From Apoderus coryli (taxonomy: Eukaryota > Arthropoda > Insecta > Coleoptera > Attelabidae): 64,000 bases of DNA. Position numbers and translations under genes: made by a program. Positions 1-11,744 of this stretch are shown here, in pieces (position 1 is the first letter of the stretch; the number at the start of each line of letters is the position of its first letter). Below the pieces are notes generated by a model. It searched no databases and was not told where the DNA came from. It worked only from the letters and a program-made list of their open reading frames with translations. The stretch is from assembly GCA_911728435.2 (NCBI GenBank), contig OU452205.1, forward strand, positions 19,276,080-19,340,079. The letters run 5' to 3'.

Positions 1-714
1 GAAAAGATCACATTTTCGTCAAAACACATCAATTATTATAGTAGTAAATCTTAATTCCAAAATTAAATCGATGAAAATCGATAAAGGCGTTTAGAACTTA
101 TTCAGAAAAAACGATATTAATTTGAGAATTTTAGCGCCCTGTAGAGGCACATCGAAGCAACATGACATGTCTATTTGCCTCGATTGGCTTATTTTTAGTT
201 GAGGAATTTTTGGTTAAGCGTTGTAGTCATTTCATGAACACCCTGTACCTATATCTACATCTACTTAAATAAATATTATTTTTCACTACCCATTTTTTAC
301 AGTATCCTAGTTATTATGCTCATCAACTTTTTATAGCAGATTTTGTAGACCAAGTATGGAATACTTTTTCAAACAAATTTTATGTACGAATATTTTTGGT
401 TGTCCTTCCTCAAAATTGTATGGTCTGGCAACCTTAGTTGTAGAGAAACATCTACATCAAATTATCTGGTCTGGCAACCCTAGTTCGAGTGAAATAAACT
501 AACAGAGGGGAACTTTTCAGTGTTTGAAGAGGTCGTTCACCCGCGCCTGCTCCCCTCTACCAAAATATGTAAAAGAGGAGAATTTTGATTTTCATTCATA
601 AATCGTACTTCAAAGTTTGGCCAGCAGAGTCCAGCACCTGCCGGTACATAGCGCTGACAGACTATCCTTTTAAAGACAATGCCCCAGGCAAAGATTAATC
701 TCCACAATAGATAG

Positions 715-910
715 TCAGCCCAATGCATTAAAATCAGAACATCTCTAAGTATGCCTGCCACTACGTGGCGTAGACTAGCGTGTAAAGCATAGAGCAGTAT
801 TGTCACAGCCAGAAACCGTTTTGTAGTTTATTAATATCAAAAACAAAACGCAACGTATAACAATTATTTAGATCATTTGCAACAGATTTGCACCGGCAAT
901 GCTGTATTGT
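715..910 (-). repeat. Dispersed repeat, copy 1 (pairs with 23,837-24,032)
   Basis: About 195 bp is repeated in the same orientation at 23,837-24,032 with only scattered substitutions and one small block of divergence. Both copies contain caatg(c/t)attaaaatcagaac, a shared tract ending cgcaac(g/a)tataacaatt, and ggcaatgctgtattg. A short minus-strand reading frame (peptide starting MTILL) stays open in both, but I do not recognise a protein. It is probably part of an unidentified transposable element. Confidence 0.6.
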
Positions 911-3027
911 CAGAGAGAGAAATTGATGAAATTCTGTATTAATCTGGAGGGGATACGCAGGGAGGGTAGAAAAAAAAAACAAGCGAATGTGGTGTGTGTC
1001 GTGCTGTTGCCAATTCGTCGGTAAAAGAAACACACAGGGTGATTTATTACAAGTACAGTATTGAAATAAAAGCCTAATCTCTATGAATTAAATTTAATAT
1101 AATAATATTTAATCCATGTCATACATGTTTCAAGACTAGACCAGTCCCATGATCAGTGGCGAACAATCGTTAAATGAAAAGCTTTTAGATAGAAACATAC
1201 TTTTGACTAAATATTTCACGTAGACAATGTGGCAAAGATGTAACAAGATTGTTGTAGATCTTATAATACCTATAATAAAAAAATTATCAGTGCTACCTAT
1301 ATTATATTAGGTATACCTATTATAATAGTCTGTCTCTTCATCAGGTATAAGTTCCACTTTATCGGTTTAGGTACTTAAATTTTACTTCTTTTTAATGTTT
1401 CTTCGGGTAAATAATAAGTTCGGTAGGAATAGGGCTTTGGGTATGAAACAAAAAATATAGAAAATAGAAATTTGATATAGGGGTAGTTCTAAGCATTTAC
1501 AAGTTTGTGACGTGTAGCGATTTTCGATGCCGCCCCCGGAGGTATACATGAGGGCGGCGCAATGCCGTTTTAAATATCTCGTTTCGCTTTCTTGGAAAAT
1601 AAAAAATTATAACTGATGAAAGAAAGTTAACATTTTGAGCATCTGCGTAAAATTAAATGTATCCGTTTGGTGGGTAGTTTTGATTACAATAAGTCGGTGC
1701 CAAGCCCAAGCCCGAAACAAAATAAATCTATATTTACCTACTACCTATTTGGATTGGTACCGACTATTATGTGCATTGTTGTCTTTTGAATGATATTTGT
1801 ATTTTGTTATTTTTCGTATCCCGAATTGCACCAAATTGCGATGCTATTGAACAAGCATATAATCCTAAATATAATATTCTTTTTGAACTACCTGTATCTC
1901 GAAAACCAAGCCGTAGCGGACCCATGTACATATGAAATTTGTATCTTAAAATTAGTCAAAGAATCACCCTTTAAACTTTGTACAAGTACTTATGCAACAC
2001 CCTGTATACATAGATACTTTGATTTGCAATTTGCAAATCTGTCAAACTAGGTAATGCTGTTTTTTTTTATTTACTTTCAAATATGGTGTTATGTAATTGT
2101 ATTCAAATTAAATGTTTGGGGATGATATTTACGAGTTTTATTTTTTTTATATAGAGAAACTGTTATTCAGTTTTTAAGGATCAATCTGAAGCAGACGATT
2201 GTACTTGTTAAAACATGAAAAAAGTTATTGTCGTGATACTTTTAACACCCTGTTGGTGGGTTTTTAAAGCTTTTTACGAAACGTGTTAACAATACAATCT
2301 ACATAAATCGTTAGTTTTTTAAAGTTTTATGATCATTGCACAAAAACCAATATTAGGGAGACTGTAAGTTTTTTTTCAATTCGGCGTTGCAGAATTTGAA
2401 CCTAATTGTGATAATTGTGTTATTTTACTAGTATAGATATTTTTGAGTAAATTAATTCGGTTATAATCGATGAGTAGAATCTTTGGAGTAAAATACATTT
2501 CACAAAAACCCTGAACCATATTTCTCAATAGATTTAAATTTTCATTAAAAACAGATTAAAAATTCTAATTTTTTACATCCTGCATTTCGAAACCGTATTT
2601 TTTTAAATAATTATTGTCATGCTGGAAATTTCAAACCTTATTTACTTCAGCAACTTGTAAAAAGCACAGCCTTTTTAATATTAACATTTCTTAAAATCGA
2701 TATTACGCGATAACGATGACTTTCTATCAATATCACAGAAATATACATTTATTACGTATATAATTTGTTAGATTTTACATCTCCGAATTGAAGCACACGC
2801 AAAAAATGTGCATAAAAAAGTTAGGGTAGCATTTCACGCCTGTATGCCCCTTTAATTTACCCGCCTCTGAGATTTATTTTTTCATAATGTTAACGACAAG
2901 TTGAATCTGCTGTTTGAGTTTGATCCTTAAAACTGAATCAGGTAATAGCCGGAAGTCCTATCTATAACGCCAAATTTCGTTAATTTAAATATAACTTTTT
3001 GATGCATCCTTATATCCGAAATTTAAA

Positions 3028-3063
3028 ATTAAATGACTAAAATAATATTATTTTAGTCATTTA
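3028..3063. repeat. Perfect 36-bp AT-rich palindrome
   Basis: Two 18-bp arms meet with no spacer at 3,045/3,046, each containing aaatgactaaaataat or its complement. It would form a cruciform or perfect hairpin. No protein or element is obviously attached. Confidence 0.7.
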
Positions 3064-3654
3064 AAATTATTGTCTAAAACATTTAATAAACCAGCCCTGT
3101 ATATTTATACTATTATAGTAATTTCTTTTATTTTCGTCCATACACATTAATCTTTGCGTAGATAGGTATACGTATACCATATAATTTTAAACAAAAAACA
3201 CTGCTGCACAGTAGTACATATATGATACCTATAATATAAAAACAAACTCCCACCTCGTAGGGGAAAGTATACTCGTCCTTGTCTAACATTGCCCATATGA
3301 TTATTTTATTTCAACACAATACATATAACGCCATCTACAATTTCCATGGTTGCATGTTTTTCTAATAGATGTAGCTCGTGTCGAGACAGTTTCAATTTTT
3401 GTTTTATTTCCCATATACGCTGACTATCTATTGTGTAGATTAATCTTTGCCCCAGGTAATTAGATACATCACTTTAGATATGTGGTTTGCTACAATAACC
3501 ACTAGTCCTCAAAGGGTTAAACACTATATTGTAATATGGTTGTTTAATTTGCAAAAAAAACATTTCAGCATACGAAAATTTATATTATAATTTTGAACAT
3601 CATGTAAAGAAAGAATTGCACATTTCAGTCATTGAAAGCTCGGTTATAAATATA

Positions 3655-5055
3655 TAGGGTGTCAGGAGGAATGGGCCTAACTCAGGGTGTAATGCATCAT
3701 CAAAATAATAAGAAAAAACTCAAATGTTGTTATCCAATATTCATTTGTTTTCAAGTTATAAGGCAAAAACAAAATATTGCATTAATGTAGCTTTCCTCTA
3801 ATAAATTTTATTATTATTTGCTTTTGATTGTTGTGTGAGTATAAAAGGTTACATTGATGCACCATTAACTTTCGGATTTGTATCATTGTTAATTTTATAA
3901 AATGCCACACATTTATTCACATCTCAAATACGCCAATATGGTTTGTGTAATGGGAATGCTATAGCATGGTTCATCTGCGTTGAATAGCATGCTCATCGAA
4001 TATAATAATATAACCCACTCCAATGAAGAGTTTGATATTTTCTCCTCAGATTTTAGTCAAGTGAGAAAATTTATTTTGAATCGTCGCAAGTGAGATACAC
4101 TTATTGGATAGGTATTATCTCCGACAAAATTATCCTTTTAAATTTGTTATTTTTAGATTGTAGTTTATCTGTTTAGCTTTTGTTATGTGTTATTTAGTGT
4201 ATAAGTATATTAATAATGGTGAATTTTGTGAAAGGATAATTAATAATCGTGATCTTTTACCGCACATACCTTTACTGACGAAGCTACATTCACCCGTGAC
4301 GGCATCAATAATAGTCGAAACTCCCATGTATGGTCGGACAAAAATCCTCACGCTATAGTCCAAAGTAATTTTCAGCACATATTTTCAGTAAACGTGTGGT
4401 CCGGCATGGTCGATAATAATTTCATTGTCCCTTTTCTTTTGGAAAATCGTCTTAGGGAATCACTTCTTTAAGTTTTTTAGATAATGAATTGCAAGGACTA
4501 CTGAAGAAGATTCCTTCAGACATCAGAATTGAAATGTATTATCAACACAACGGAGCGCCTGCCGATTTGGATCGTTGGGTCAAGCAACATTTATACGAAA
4601 GGTTTCAGGGCATTGGATTGGTCGCGGTGGTTCTATTAGTTGGCCTCCTAGATCGCCAGATCTCACGCGGTTGGACTACAATTTATGAGGTTGGTTAAAA
4701 ACTGAGGTTTACAAACTAAATGTAGATACTAGGGATGCATTAATTAGACGCATTCGAAATGCTGCACTCAATATTAAAGAAAGGCCCGAACCAATTAAAG
4801 TTCCACGCGTGCCTTTCGTAAACGAAGCAGGAAATGTTTGGATCAATGGCGGTAGTTATGAAAATTTACTAAAACAATGATTTATTTAAAACAATGTTAA
4901 TGTTTGATATTTTGGTTAAACAATATTATTATTTTATTCAACGCCGTAACTTGAAAACTAATGAATATTGGATAACAACATTTGAGTTTTTTCTTATTAT
5001 TTTGATGCATAGATTACACCCTTAGAGTTAGGCATATTCCTCCTGACTCACCCTG
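3655..5055 (+). mobile_element. Mariner-like DNA transposon with long TIRs, decayed
   Basis: The element is bounded by inverted repeats of about 110 bp (about 3,655-3,770 and 4,940-5,055; terminal words agggtg and caccctg) and flanked by TA on both sides, the Tc1/mariner target duplication. Between them, plus-strand frames carry pieces of a DDE transposase: FTDEATF near 4,270, FSVNVWSGMV near 4,390, HNGAPADLDRWV near 4,540, then a frame change and PPRSPDLT near 4,650, followed by a C-terminal tail to about 4,880. At least one frameshift and several stops make it non-coding. The residue set and TA duplication support the IS630-Tc1-mariner superfamily. I cannot assign the subfamily. Confidence 0.85.
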
Positions 5056-5767
5056 TATAAATAAAGCTATCATTATAATATGATATCATATAGCAAAGGT
5101 GTTTTTATTTTCATAGCACTATCAAATATCAATTCAGATATAGGATGTTCCAATAAAAAGTAATTGATATTTAACATTATGTAGGTATATTACGACGTAG
5201 AGGACACTTAGAACAAATCTCAATAGCCAAAAACAACAACGGAAACTTTCTAACGTGTTTGACCTTAATTTCGTAATTATTTGGATGAATATTCTTAAAG
5301 TTTAATTATTAAAACATAAATATAGCAATTTTTGGATTTAATATACATAAATGAATTGTAATTATTATATTATTAGGTAAAATCTCTTAGGATATGTGTG
5401 TAATAATAGATTGAACTTATTCGTTCATTTATTACTTACCTATAGATATTGTCAATTAGTGTCCAGTTATACCTAAATATGCGAATTATGGGTATAAACC
5501 GATGGTTTCAAAATTATTATAAACAATATAATATAGATAATATCAAATTGTTTCGATGTTCATTTCATTCATTTCTCTAGAATTTCAGTATTTTCTAAAC
5601 TATCGATCCTCCGCAAATTTGTCCCACACATAGACTCATGCTTCACCTTCGCCATATCCACAAAACAGGATTGCTTTTTAGATGAGGCGCAAATTGAGCA
5701 TATTAGTTTTCCTAAACCACCATATTTGTATGTTTTGCACAATTTGGCTCATTGCTCACCTTGGTCC
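5056..5767. other. Gene-free stretch
   Basis: AT-rich DNA between the mariner-like element and the TAA microsatellite. Overlapping short open frames near its right end run through the TAA repeat and are artefacts. Nothing else is recognised. Confidence 0.5.
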
Positions 5768-5792
5768 TAATAATAATAATAATAATAATAAT
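5768..5792 (+). repeat. (TAA)n microsatellite, left flank of the R4/Dong element
   Basis: About eight TAA units lie immediately left of the R4/Dong element. A second TAA run lies immediately right of it (about 9,692-9,709). The pair reads as one microsatellite split by the insertion. Confidence 0.85.
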
Positions 5793-6067
5793 ATAATGTC
5801 TGGCCGGAAAAGGTACTGCAGCCAACTGTATACTTACCGCTACAGTAACGACGTAGACTGTACAGCCAGGGACGCAATGTCTGACCGGTTGGGGCATACC
5901 CACTGCTACCGTAATGCGTAAACGGTACAGTCAGTACGTCCAGCTGTCCAGCTGTCCCAATACCCACCTAGTATCCTACTCCTAGTGTCCTTTGCACTAC
6001 CAAACACCTTTCCCTAACCCCAAGTGGCTGGCGGTAGCCATAAAACGCACACCATTTTCTATGAAAG

Positions 6068-8371
6068 ATGAGTCAAAGGAGAAATGAAAGAATGCGGCAG
6101 CCTGGAATGCCCCAGGGCACGTCTGGAGCCAACGCTGGACGTGGCAGTATGCAATCCGTTGGTAGTAGGTTGCTGAATAGGCGGGCAACTATCGCTCAAG
6201 AAACTACAGCCAACAGCAATAATGTGGAAATACCACCAGCTGACCCACAACCAGCAGCCAATGTTAGGGAGGATAATCCTCCCCCCATAGCTCCTGGACG
6301 CAGTAGACGCATGAGATGGAGTACTAACTTGAATAAGGATGTCATGCGCTACTACTTCATAGCCACAAGCCTCGAAACTGATTTTACTGATTATAGGGAT
6401 AGACTAAAGAAGATGTTTGCTGCTGAACATCCAGAACACAATGATATTACAGCACAACGCCTATCCGATCAGCGTAGAGCAATACAGAGAAACAATCTAT
6501 TAACCCAAATTGAAATTCAGTATATTTTAGACAGAGTGAGGGAGGAACTGAATATACCTCATACGCCCAATCAGTCCTTTGAGGATGACAATGTTTATGG
6601 TACCCATACACCCTCAGATTCGCCACGTGGTTCACCATTCAATAATATAGAGCTTCCTCAAGAGCCCCACCAAGAGGACGAAATACTTAATACTTACCAT
6701 GCTAACTTACTGAAATACCTTGGAATGGACCCTAACGTTAGACCTCCCATACAAAAACTTAGATTTAACAAGAACACAGGAACACTTATAAATAGAGCAA
6801 ATTCCATCCTAGAACAAACGCTAAACGATGGTATGAATCTTGAAGAGGTACATTCCACGATATATTGCGCGGCAATTACCGTAGTGAGCCTTAATCAAAA
6901 AAATACATCACCTAACAAAAAAAATAGAGATGGGTATTTACCATCATGGCAACGCCGCCTCACCAATAAAATTAATGGCCTACGAAGGAGTATCGGTAAA
7001 ACTCAACAGTACCACGACGGAAATAGAAACAACAGATTGCTTAGAACACTGCCGACAGACTTAAAAGACATTATACAAACAATCAATGCCGAAATGGAAA
7101 ATAAAGTACGTACATACCTTGATACACTTAAACAAAAGTTAGCAGCATACTCAGCTCGATTAAAGAGATACAGAGAGAGTTGCTCAAGACGCAGAGACAA
7201 CAGCCTATTTTCGAACAATGAAAAGGCATTTTACTCATCACTATCAAAAAAATATGATAACCTTAACCCCCCAGATCTTGAAAGTCAGACCAACTACTGG
7301 ACGAGTATATGGTCACAGAGCAATAACCATACAAAAAATACTTGGACAAACCAAGAAATGAAAGCACAGAACTCTCTACAACCAATGAATGAAATTGTAA
7401 TAACCCAAGCAGATCTAACAGCTGCTTTAAAGAAAATTGCAAATTGGAAAGCGCCCGGACGCGATGGCTTGCATAGCTTTTGGTATAAACGATTCACAGC
7501 TTGTCATGAACTCTTAGTTAACAATTTCAACGATGTCATTAGATTTCCTAACAACTTTCCAACATTTTTAACTGAAGGACTTACTTATTTAATTCCAAAG
7601 ACTGATAACCCGGATCACCCTTCGTTGTTTCGTCCCATTACATGCTTGCCGACCCTTTATAAGATCCTTACGTCGATATTATGTGCTAAACTTGAAGACC
7701 ACCTGGAACTGGCTCAAGTGATGACAGATGAACAGAAAGGTGCTAGACGCAACGTTATGGGATGCAAGGAGCAGCTGGTTGTCGATTCCGTAGTTATGCA
7801 GCAGTTGAGGGTGGGGCAGAGAAATGCACACATTGCATACATCGACTATAAAAAAGCATTTGACTCTGTCCCTCACTCTTGGCTCAAATTTGTATTGACA
7901 CTGTATAAAGTACATCCTACGCTTATACTTTTTCTTGAGACAACTATGAGGGCCTGGCGAACCACACTGTCTCAAAAAATAAATAACGAACTAGTATTTA
8001 GCGGGAGCATACCTCTGCGCAGAGGTATCTTTCAGGGGGATTCACTCAGTGCCCTATGGTTTTGTCTGTCTCTAAACCCAATTTCAAACACTCTTAAGAA
8101 AACAGAGTATGGAGTAAAATTAAAAAATAATGTACAGGATCTCTTAGTAAGTCACCTTTTCTATGTTGATGACCTAAAAGTGTATGCAGCAAATGACCGA
8201 CAGCTGAGAGCCATGCTAAAGCTGGTGCATGATATAAGTTCGGACATAGGTATGACTTTTGGACTGGAGAAGTGCTGCACGATCAAAATGGTCAAAGGGA
8301 TACTTAAAGAGTCACAACCCATAGAAATTAATAACGAGGTCTTGAAGAACCCTATAAATACCTGGGTATAG
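6068..8371 (+). CDS. R4/Dong polyprotein, N-terminal part with RT (frameshifted)
   Basis: This frame gives 767 residues. Residues ~1-80 are basic and Pro/Asn-rich. Residues ~80-165 form the conserved helical block (RRMRWSTNLNKDVMRYYF, then RLSDQRRAI) found upstream of the RT in R4-like elements and thought to bind DNA. The RT occupies ~470-760, with motif A IDYKKAFDSVP, motif B GIFQGDSLSALWF and catalytic motif C FYVDDLK. A frame slip near 8,340 truncates it; the true frame continues as YKYLGID and on into the next piece. I chose the ATG at 6,068 because it opens the longest frame ~275 bp inside the element. The product would prime reverse transcription at a nicked TAA target. Confidence 0.85.
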   Translation: MSQRRNERMRQPGMPQGTSGANAGRGSMQSVGSRLLNRRATIAQETTANSNNVEIPPADPQPAANVREDNPPPIAPGRSRRMRWSTNLNKDVMRYYFIATSLETDFTDYRDRLKKMFAAEHPEHNDITAQRLSDQRRAIQRNNLLTQIEIQYILDRVREELNIPHTPNQSFEDDNVYGTHTPSDSPRGSPFNNIELPQEPHQEDEILNTYHANLLKYLGMDPNVRPPIQKLRFNKNTGTLINRANSILEQTLNDGMNLEEVHSTIYCAAITVVSLNQKNTSPNKKNRDGYLPSWQRRLTNKINGLRRSIGKTQQYHDGNRNNRLLRTLPTDLKDIIQTINAEMENKVRTYLDTLKQKLAAYSARLKRYRESCSRRRDNSLFSNNEKAFYSSLSKKYDNLNPPDLESQTNYWTSIWSQSNNHTKNTWTNQEMKAQNSLQPMNEIVITQADLTAALKKIANWKAPGRDGLHSFWYKRFTACHELLVNNFNDVIRFPNNFPTFLTEGLTYLIPKTDNPDHPSLFRPITCLPTLYKILTSILCAKLEDHLELAQVMTDEQKGARRNVMGCKEQLVVDSVVMQQLRVGQRNAHIAYIDYKKAFDSVPHSWLKFVLTLYKVHPTLILFLETTMRAWRTTLSQKINNELVFSGSIPLRRGIFQGDSLSALWFCLSLNPISNTLKKTEYGVKLKNNVQDLLVSHLFYVDDLKVYAANDRQLRAMLKLVHDISSDIGMTFGLEKCCTIKMVKGILKESQPIEINNEVLKNPINTWV

Positions 8372-9554
8372 ATCAGACCCATAAAATAGAACATACAACG
8401 ATGAAATCGAAACTGTCTACTGAATTTGAAAAACGAGTTAAGCTAATTATCAAAACAAAATTAAACTCAAAAAATATCGTTAAGGCTATAAACACATATG
8501 CAATATCTGCCTTAACCCATTCCTTTGGCATAATCAGATGGTCTGATACAGATCTTGATGCACTAAATAGACGAATCAGAACACTTCTAACGCACAAAAG
8601 AATGCATCACCCAAATGCATGCACTGAGAGAGTCACATTGCCTAGATGCCTGGGAGGTAGAGGTTTAAAAGATGTTAAAGCAATGTACTATGAACAGCTG
8701 GATAATATTAGAAAATATTTTTACAAAAACTCGGATACACCGATGTACCGTGCAGTGATCGAGGCAGATAAAAATTTGACCACACTTAATTTAAAATCCC
8801 GAGAATATAACCCAAAAACACACATTACTACTAACGAGGATAAAATTAGGGTGTGGTCAGGAAAGCAACTCCATGGAAGATTTTACAACTCCGTCCAAAA
8901 CAATTACGTGACAAATCCCTCTCTTTTATTTGGGCTACAAAAGGTTACCTCCATCCTGAAACTGAAGGATTCTTAATGGCCACGCAGGACCAAGTTATAA
9001 AAACACGAAATTACGCCAAATACATACTGGGAGAAGACCTGCGCTCTGATAAATGCCGCAAGTGCGGAGCTGTTTCCGAAACTATAGATCATATTTTGGG
9101 ATCCTGTAACACACTAGCAAATACGAAGTACTTGACTCGACACAATCAAGTAGCACATATAATCCATCAGAAAATACTGATAGACAGAAAAATGAAAACC
9201 GAAATTGTCCCCTACTACAAATATGTGCCAAACGAAGTTGAGGAAAACGATCACATTAAAATATATTGGGACAAAACAATTTACACCGATCATACAACAG
9301 AACAAAACCGTCCTGATATTACATTAATAGACAAGAAAAAATACACAACATATCTAATTGATGTCTCTATACCAGGAACACACAATGTGCAACAAAAACA
9401 TACGGAAAAATTAAACAAATACCAAGCGCTTCAACATGAAATAAAGCGCATCTGGAATATGAGGGAAGTGTACATAATACCTATAATACTATCCTCGATG
9501 GGAGTAATACCGAAAAATTTGGAAAAGAACCTAAAAATGATTCAATTACCGTAA
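8345..9554 (+). pseudogene. R4/Dong polyprotein, C-terminal part with restriction-like endonuclease
   Basis: The continuation of the R4/Dong protein uses two reading frames (about 8,345-8,945, then about 8,940-9,554), so a second frameshift lies near 8,940. The last segment holds the CCHC motif CRKCGAVSETIDHILGSC and, about 90 residues on, the nuclease signature RPDITLIDKK...LIDV with a downstream lysine/tyrosine helix (KLNKYQAL). This is the PD-(D/E)xK-type endonuclease of R2- and R4-like LINEs, which nicks the target strand. The stop at 9,554 is followed by ~125 bp of 3' UTR and the A tract. Confidence 0.85.
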
Positions 9555-9693
9555 TTGAGGAGATGCAGAAAGCTGCGATACTGCAATCTCTCAACATTGT
9601 GAGATCTTTCTTGGCTGTTGGCAATGCTCATGAATCTTGAAACCTTGTTTTCCGATTCTAAAGCAAAATATATATATGGTGAAAAAAAAAAAA

Positions 9694-10945
9694 TAATAAT
9701 AATAATAAATATCTTTATTAACAATAACTTCAGCAAAAGCAAAAAAAATACATTCTTCAAATTCAAGACAATTTGTTATTGTTAAAAGGCGATATTCTTA
9801 ATGAACCTAAATTAAATTTAAATAATACATTTACGCAAAACCCACAATATTATGCAGTTACCAAAATGGGTGTACATATTTACAAGATCAATATTTCTGC
9901 TAAACAATAAAAAATAAACAAAGGAGGATGGCGGAAAGTGGATAGGGGAGATTAAAACATATTTATCTACTCGGAAATAAAAATGCTGTCGTATCCACTA
10001 AATTGTTTTAATAGGTCACTACCAATTCAAAATTCCAAACATGTTTCGGCCCCAGCAAGGGTCATCATCAGGTGAAACTATTATTATTATATATTATTAT
10101 CATTAGATGATTTACGCATTATTAATATAAAAGAATTTTAATTGTTGTAATAATCAAGCCAATGATTTACAAGAAAAAGAAAGTAATCACTATTACTGAT
10201 GGCTTCCTTCAGAGACCTCAGTAGTGATCAGTTTTTAAGTTAAATATGATAAAGTTTATATAGTAAAATTCTTTCCACTAAGGTAAGACATGATGAGTTG
10301 TATGATAGTAACAATTTGTAAGTATGAATTTGTGTTCTATTATTGTAGTTATGTAATAGTTTCAACTGATGATGACCGTTGCTGGAGCATTTTTATTTCC
10401 GAGTAATTGGACATCCACAGTAGTATGGACTATTTCCTAAAAAAAAAAAAAGAAAAATTATCTACGCTAGACATTGCTCACTGAATAACACCTTAGACAC
10501 CCTTGACTTAAACCCGGACATTGAGTGAGAGAGTCTTAAAATTATTTGGCAATTTATTATACTCCGTTGCTATTCTGTATTCGAATACCAAACATTAATC
10601 GCAAGCAAGAGTTCTGTACTTTTTGTATCCTAGCACGATCCCTCTGAAGCAAACACGGTACATAGACAAAATCACAATTGTGATAAGACGAGCGAATCAC
10701 ATAGTATTTGTTTAAGGTTAAAATTTAACAAATTCCGATTTGAGAAAGTTAATTTAAAATTTGAATAACTTTTTTGCAGTAAAGAGGAGACATGATCTAC
10801 AAATTTAAGATTTTCGAGCAGAATACCGAGATTGTTAGCTTTGGAAGCAACAGTTAAAGTGTTCTCTATTTTAATTGGAAAAACAATTTTTGACAAACCA
10901 CCGAAAAAAACAACACTAGATTTTTTGTGATCACAAAACGTGAAT
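9694..10945 (-). mobile_element. 5'-truncated LINE, 3' end with TAA tail, interrupted twice
   Basis: On the minus strand this is the end of a CR1/jockey-like LINE. An RT C-terminal segment (about 10,920-10,480) reads SKANNLGILLENLKF, then RIQKVQNSCLRLMFGIR, the same block order as the larger LINE at 14.6-17.4 kb. Its 3' end at about 9,710 starts tgttaataaagat followed by a TAA-type tail, like that at 14,276-14,300. The R4/Dong element sits in this tail, and the retroposon at 9,971-10,457 is inserted in the body. Stops are numerous, so it is a dead copy. Confidence 0.75.
9971..10457. mobile_element. Snapback poly(A) retroposon, copy B
   Basis: The 8-bp direct repeat TTATCTAC flanks the unit (9,963-9,970 and 10,458-10,465). 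The unit starts tcggaaataaaaatgct and, about 45 bp before its A tract (from 10,439), carries the reverse complement agcatttttatttccga. Just inside the ends is an inverted pair of the motif ctgatgatgac...; the left copy in minus orientation reads ctgatgatgaccc...gggGCCGAAAC. No coding capacity. Copies A (35,780) and C (53,946) have the same plan, with matching 3' tails (variants of atggattattt). Confidence 0.75.
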
Positions 10946-11744
10946 AGCCGAGACGCAAATTGAGCCGCGGCATGTCATGAGCTGATACGAGCCACAAGAC
11001 GAAAACGTGCCCCAGACGTAGCATGATGATTCGCAAATTGCAACATGGTAAAGACCAATGTCGGAAATGCTGATGGTGTACATGTCTCATAAGGAGTGAA
11101 CTCATATGGAAATACATACATTGTATATTCTCTGCTCAAACTATTATGTCCCAGATAAACAGGACAGATGAGACACTGGGAAAAGTTGGCGGCCATTATT
11201 ATAGTAGTTTTTATAGTGTTTGCCAAAAGTATGAATACATGCTTGCACAATTATTACTTATTATTAATGATTAAAAAAAGTTTCAAGTAAATATGACAAT
11301 ACTAAATGGTATTAAAGTCGTGAAAATTTCAATATTAGTTAAAAGCAAGTAGGTAAATATATGTTTTAGTAATTTTTTTATAATTTCTTCTTTAGTAAAC
11401 CCAAATATTTCACACTTCTGCCGGACCATTTAACTATTTGAAACTATTGGAAACAGCTGGTATTGTTTAGAAAATTTTTGAGGTTATGTAAAAATATGTT
11501 TATATTCTTAAATTAAAGTGATCATCTGATTATTTAATATTTTTATATTCAAATTAACGTTGCTATTTTGTTATTAGAATTTATTATTAATAGTTTATTA
11601 ATTTTGTACTTTAAATCATATATTGTTCGTAATATATAGTTACTTGTATAGGTTAGGTATATTCTAGATCTGTGGGTATATTCAGTAGTTTTTACTACTC
11701 TAGTATTTCTTCTTTATACCTATAATTAAGCTATTATAAAAAAC
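10946..11744. other. Gene-free stretch
   Basis: About 10,946-11,200 is less AT-rich than its surroundings and may be a fragment of an unrecognised repeat. The rest is AT-rich. No exon is supported upstream of the THAP exon. Confidence 0.4.

Larger units (their letters stand above)
1..3654. other. Gene-free AT-rich stretch with old repeats
   Basis: I see no supportable coding exon here. Recognisable items are: a direct repeat of a 17-18-bp word beginning tggtctggcaac near 421 and 466; copy 1 of a dispersed repeat at 715-910 (listed separately); a ~33-bp inverted repeat pairing about 688-719 with 3,418-3,450; a small GC-rich patch at about 1,525-1,565 that can fold (gccgccc against gggcggc); and a perfect 36-bp palindrome at 3,028-3,063. 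The word accctgta recurs (about 240, 2,000, 3,095), as in decayed mariner ends. Confidence 0.5.
5793..9693 (+). mobile_element. R4/Dong-type non-LTR retrotransposon
   Basis: A 3.9-kb single-ORF LINE lies between two TAA runs and ends in an A tract (about 9,682-9,693). Its coding part (6,068-9,554) has an N-terminal basic, Myb-like region, a reverse transcriptase and a C-terminal restriction-like endonuclease. It has no APE endonuclease, which fits the R2/R4/NeSL group. The R4-clade RT signature (YxDDLK instead of YADD) and the TAA target match Dong, known for insertion into TAA repeats. Two frameshifts leave it unable to make a full protein, but its ends look complete. Confidence 0.85.

Noticed and set aside
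5682..5967. Overlapping open frames on both strands around the TAA repeat
   Set aside because: They exist only because a TAA/ATT microsatellite lacks stops in some frames.
8853..9554. Independent gene for a 233-residue nuclease
   Set aside because: It is the frameshifted C terminus of the R4/Dong polyprotein, with the restriction-like endonuclease motifs expected there.
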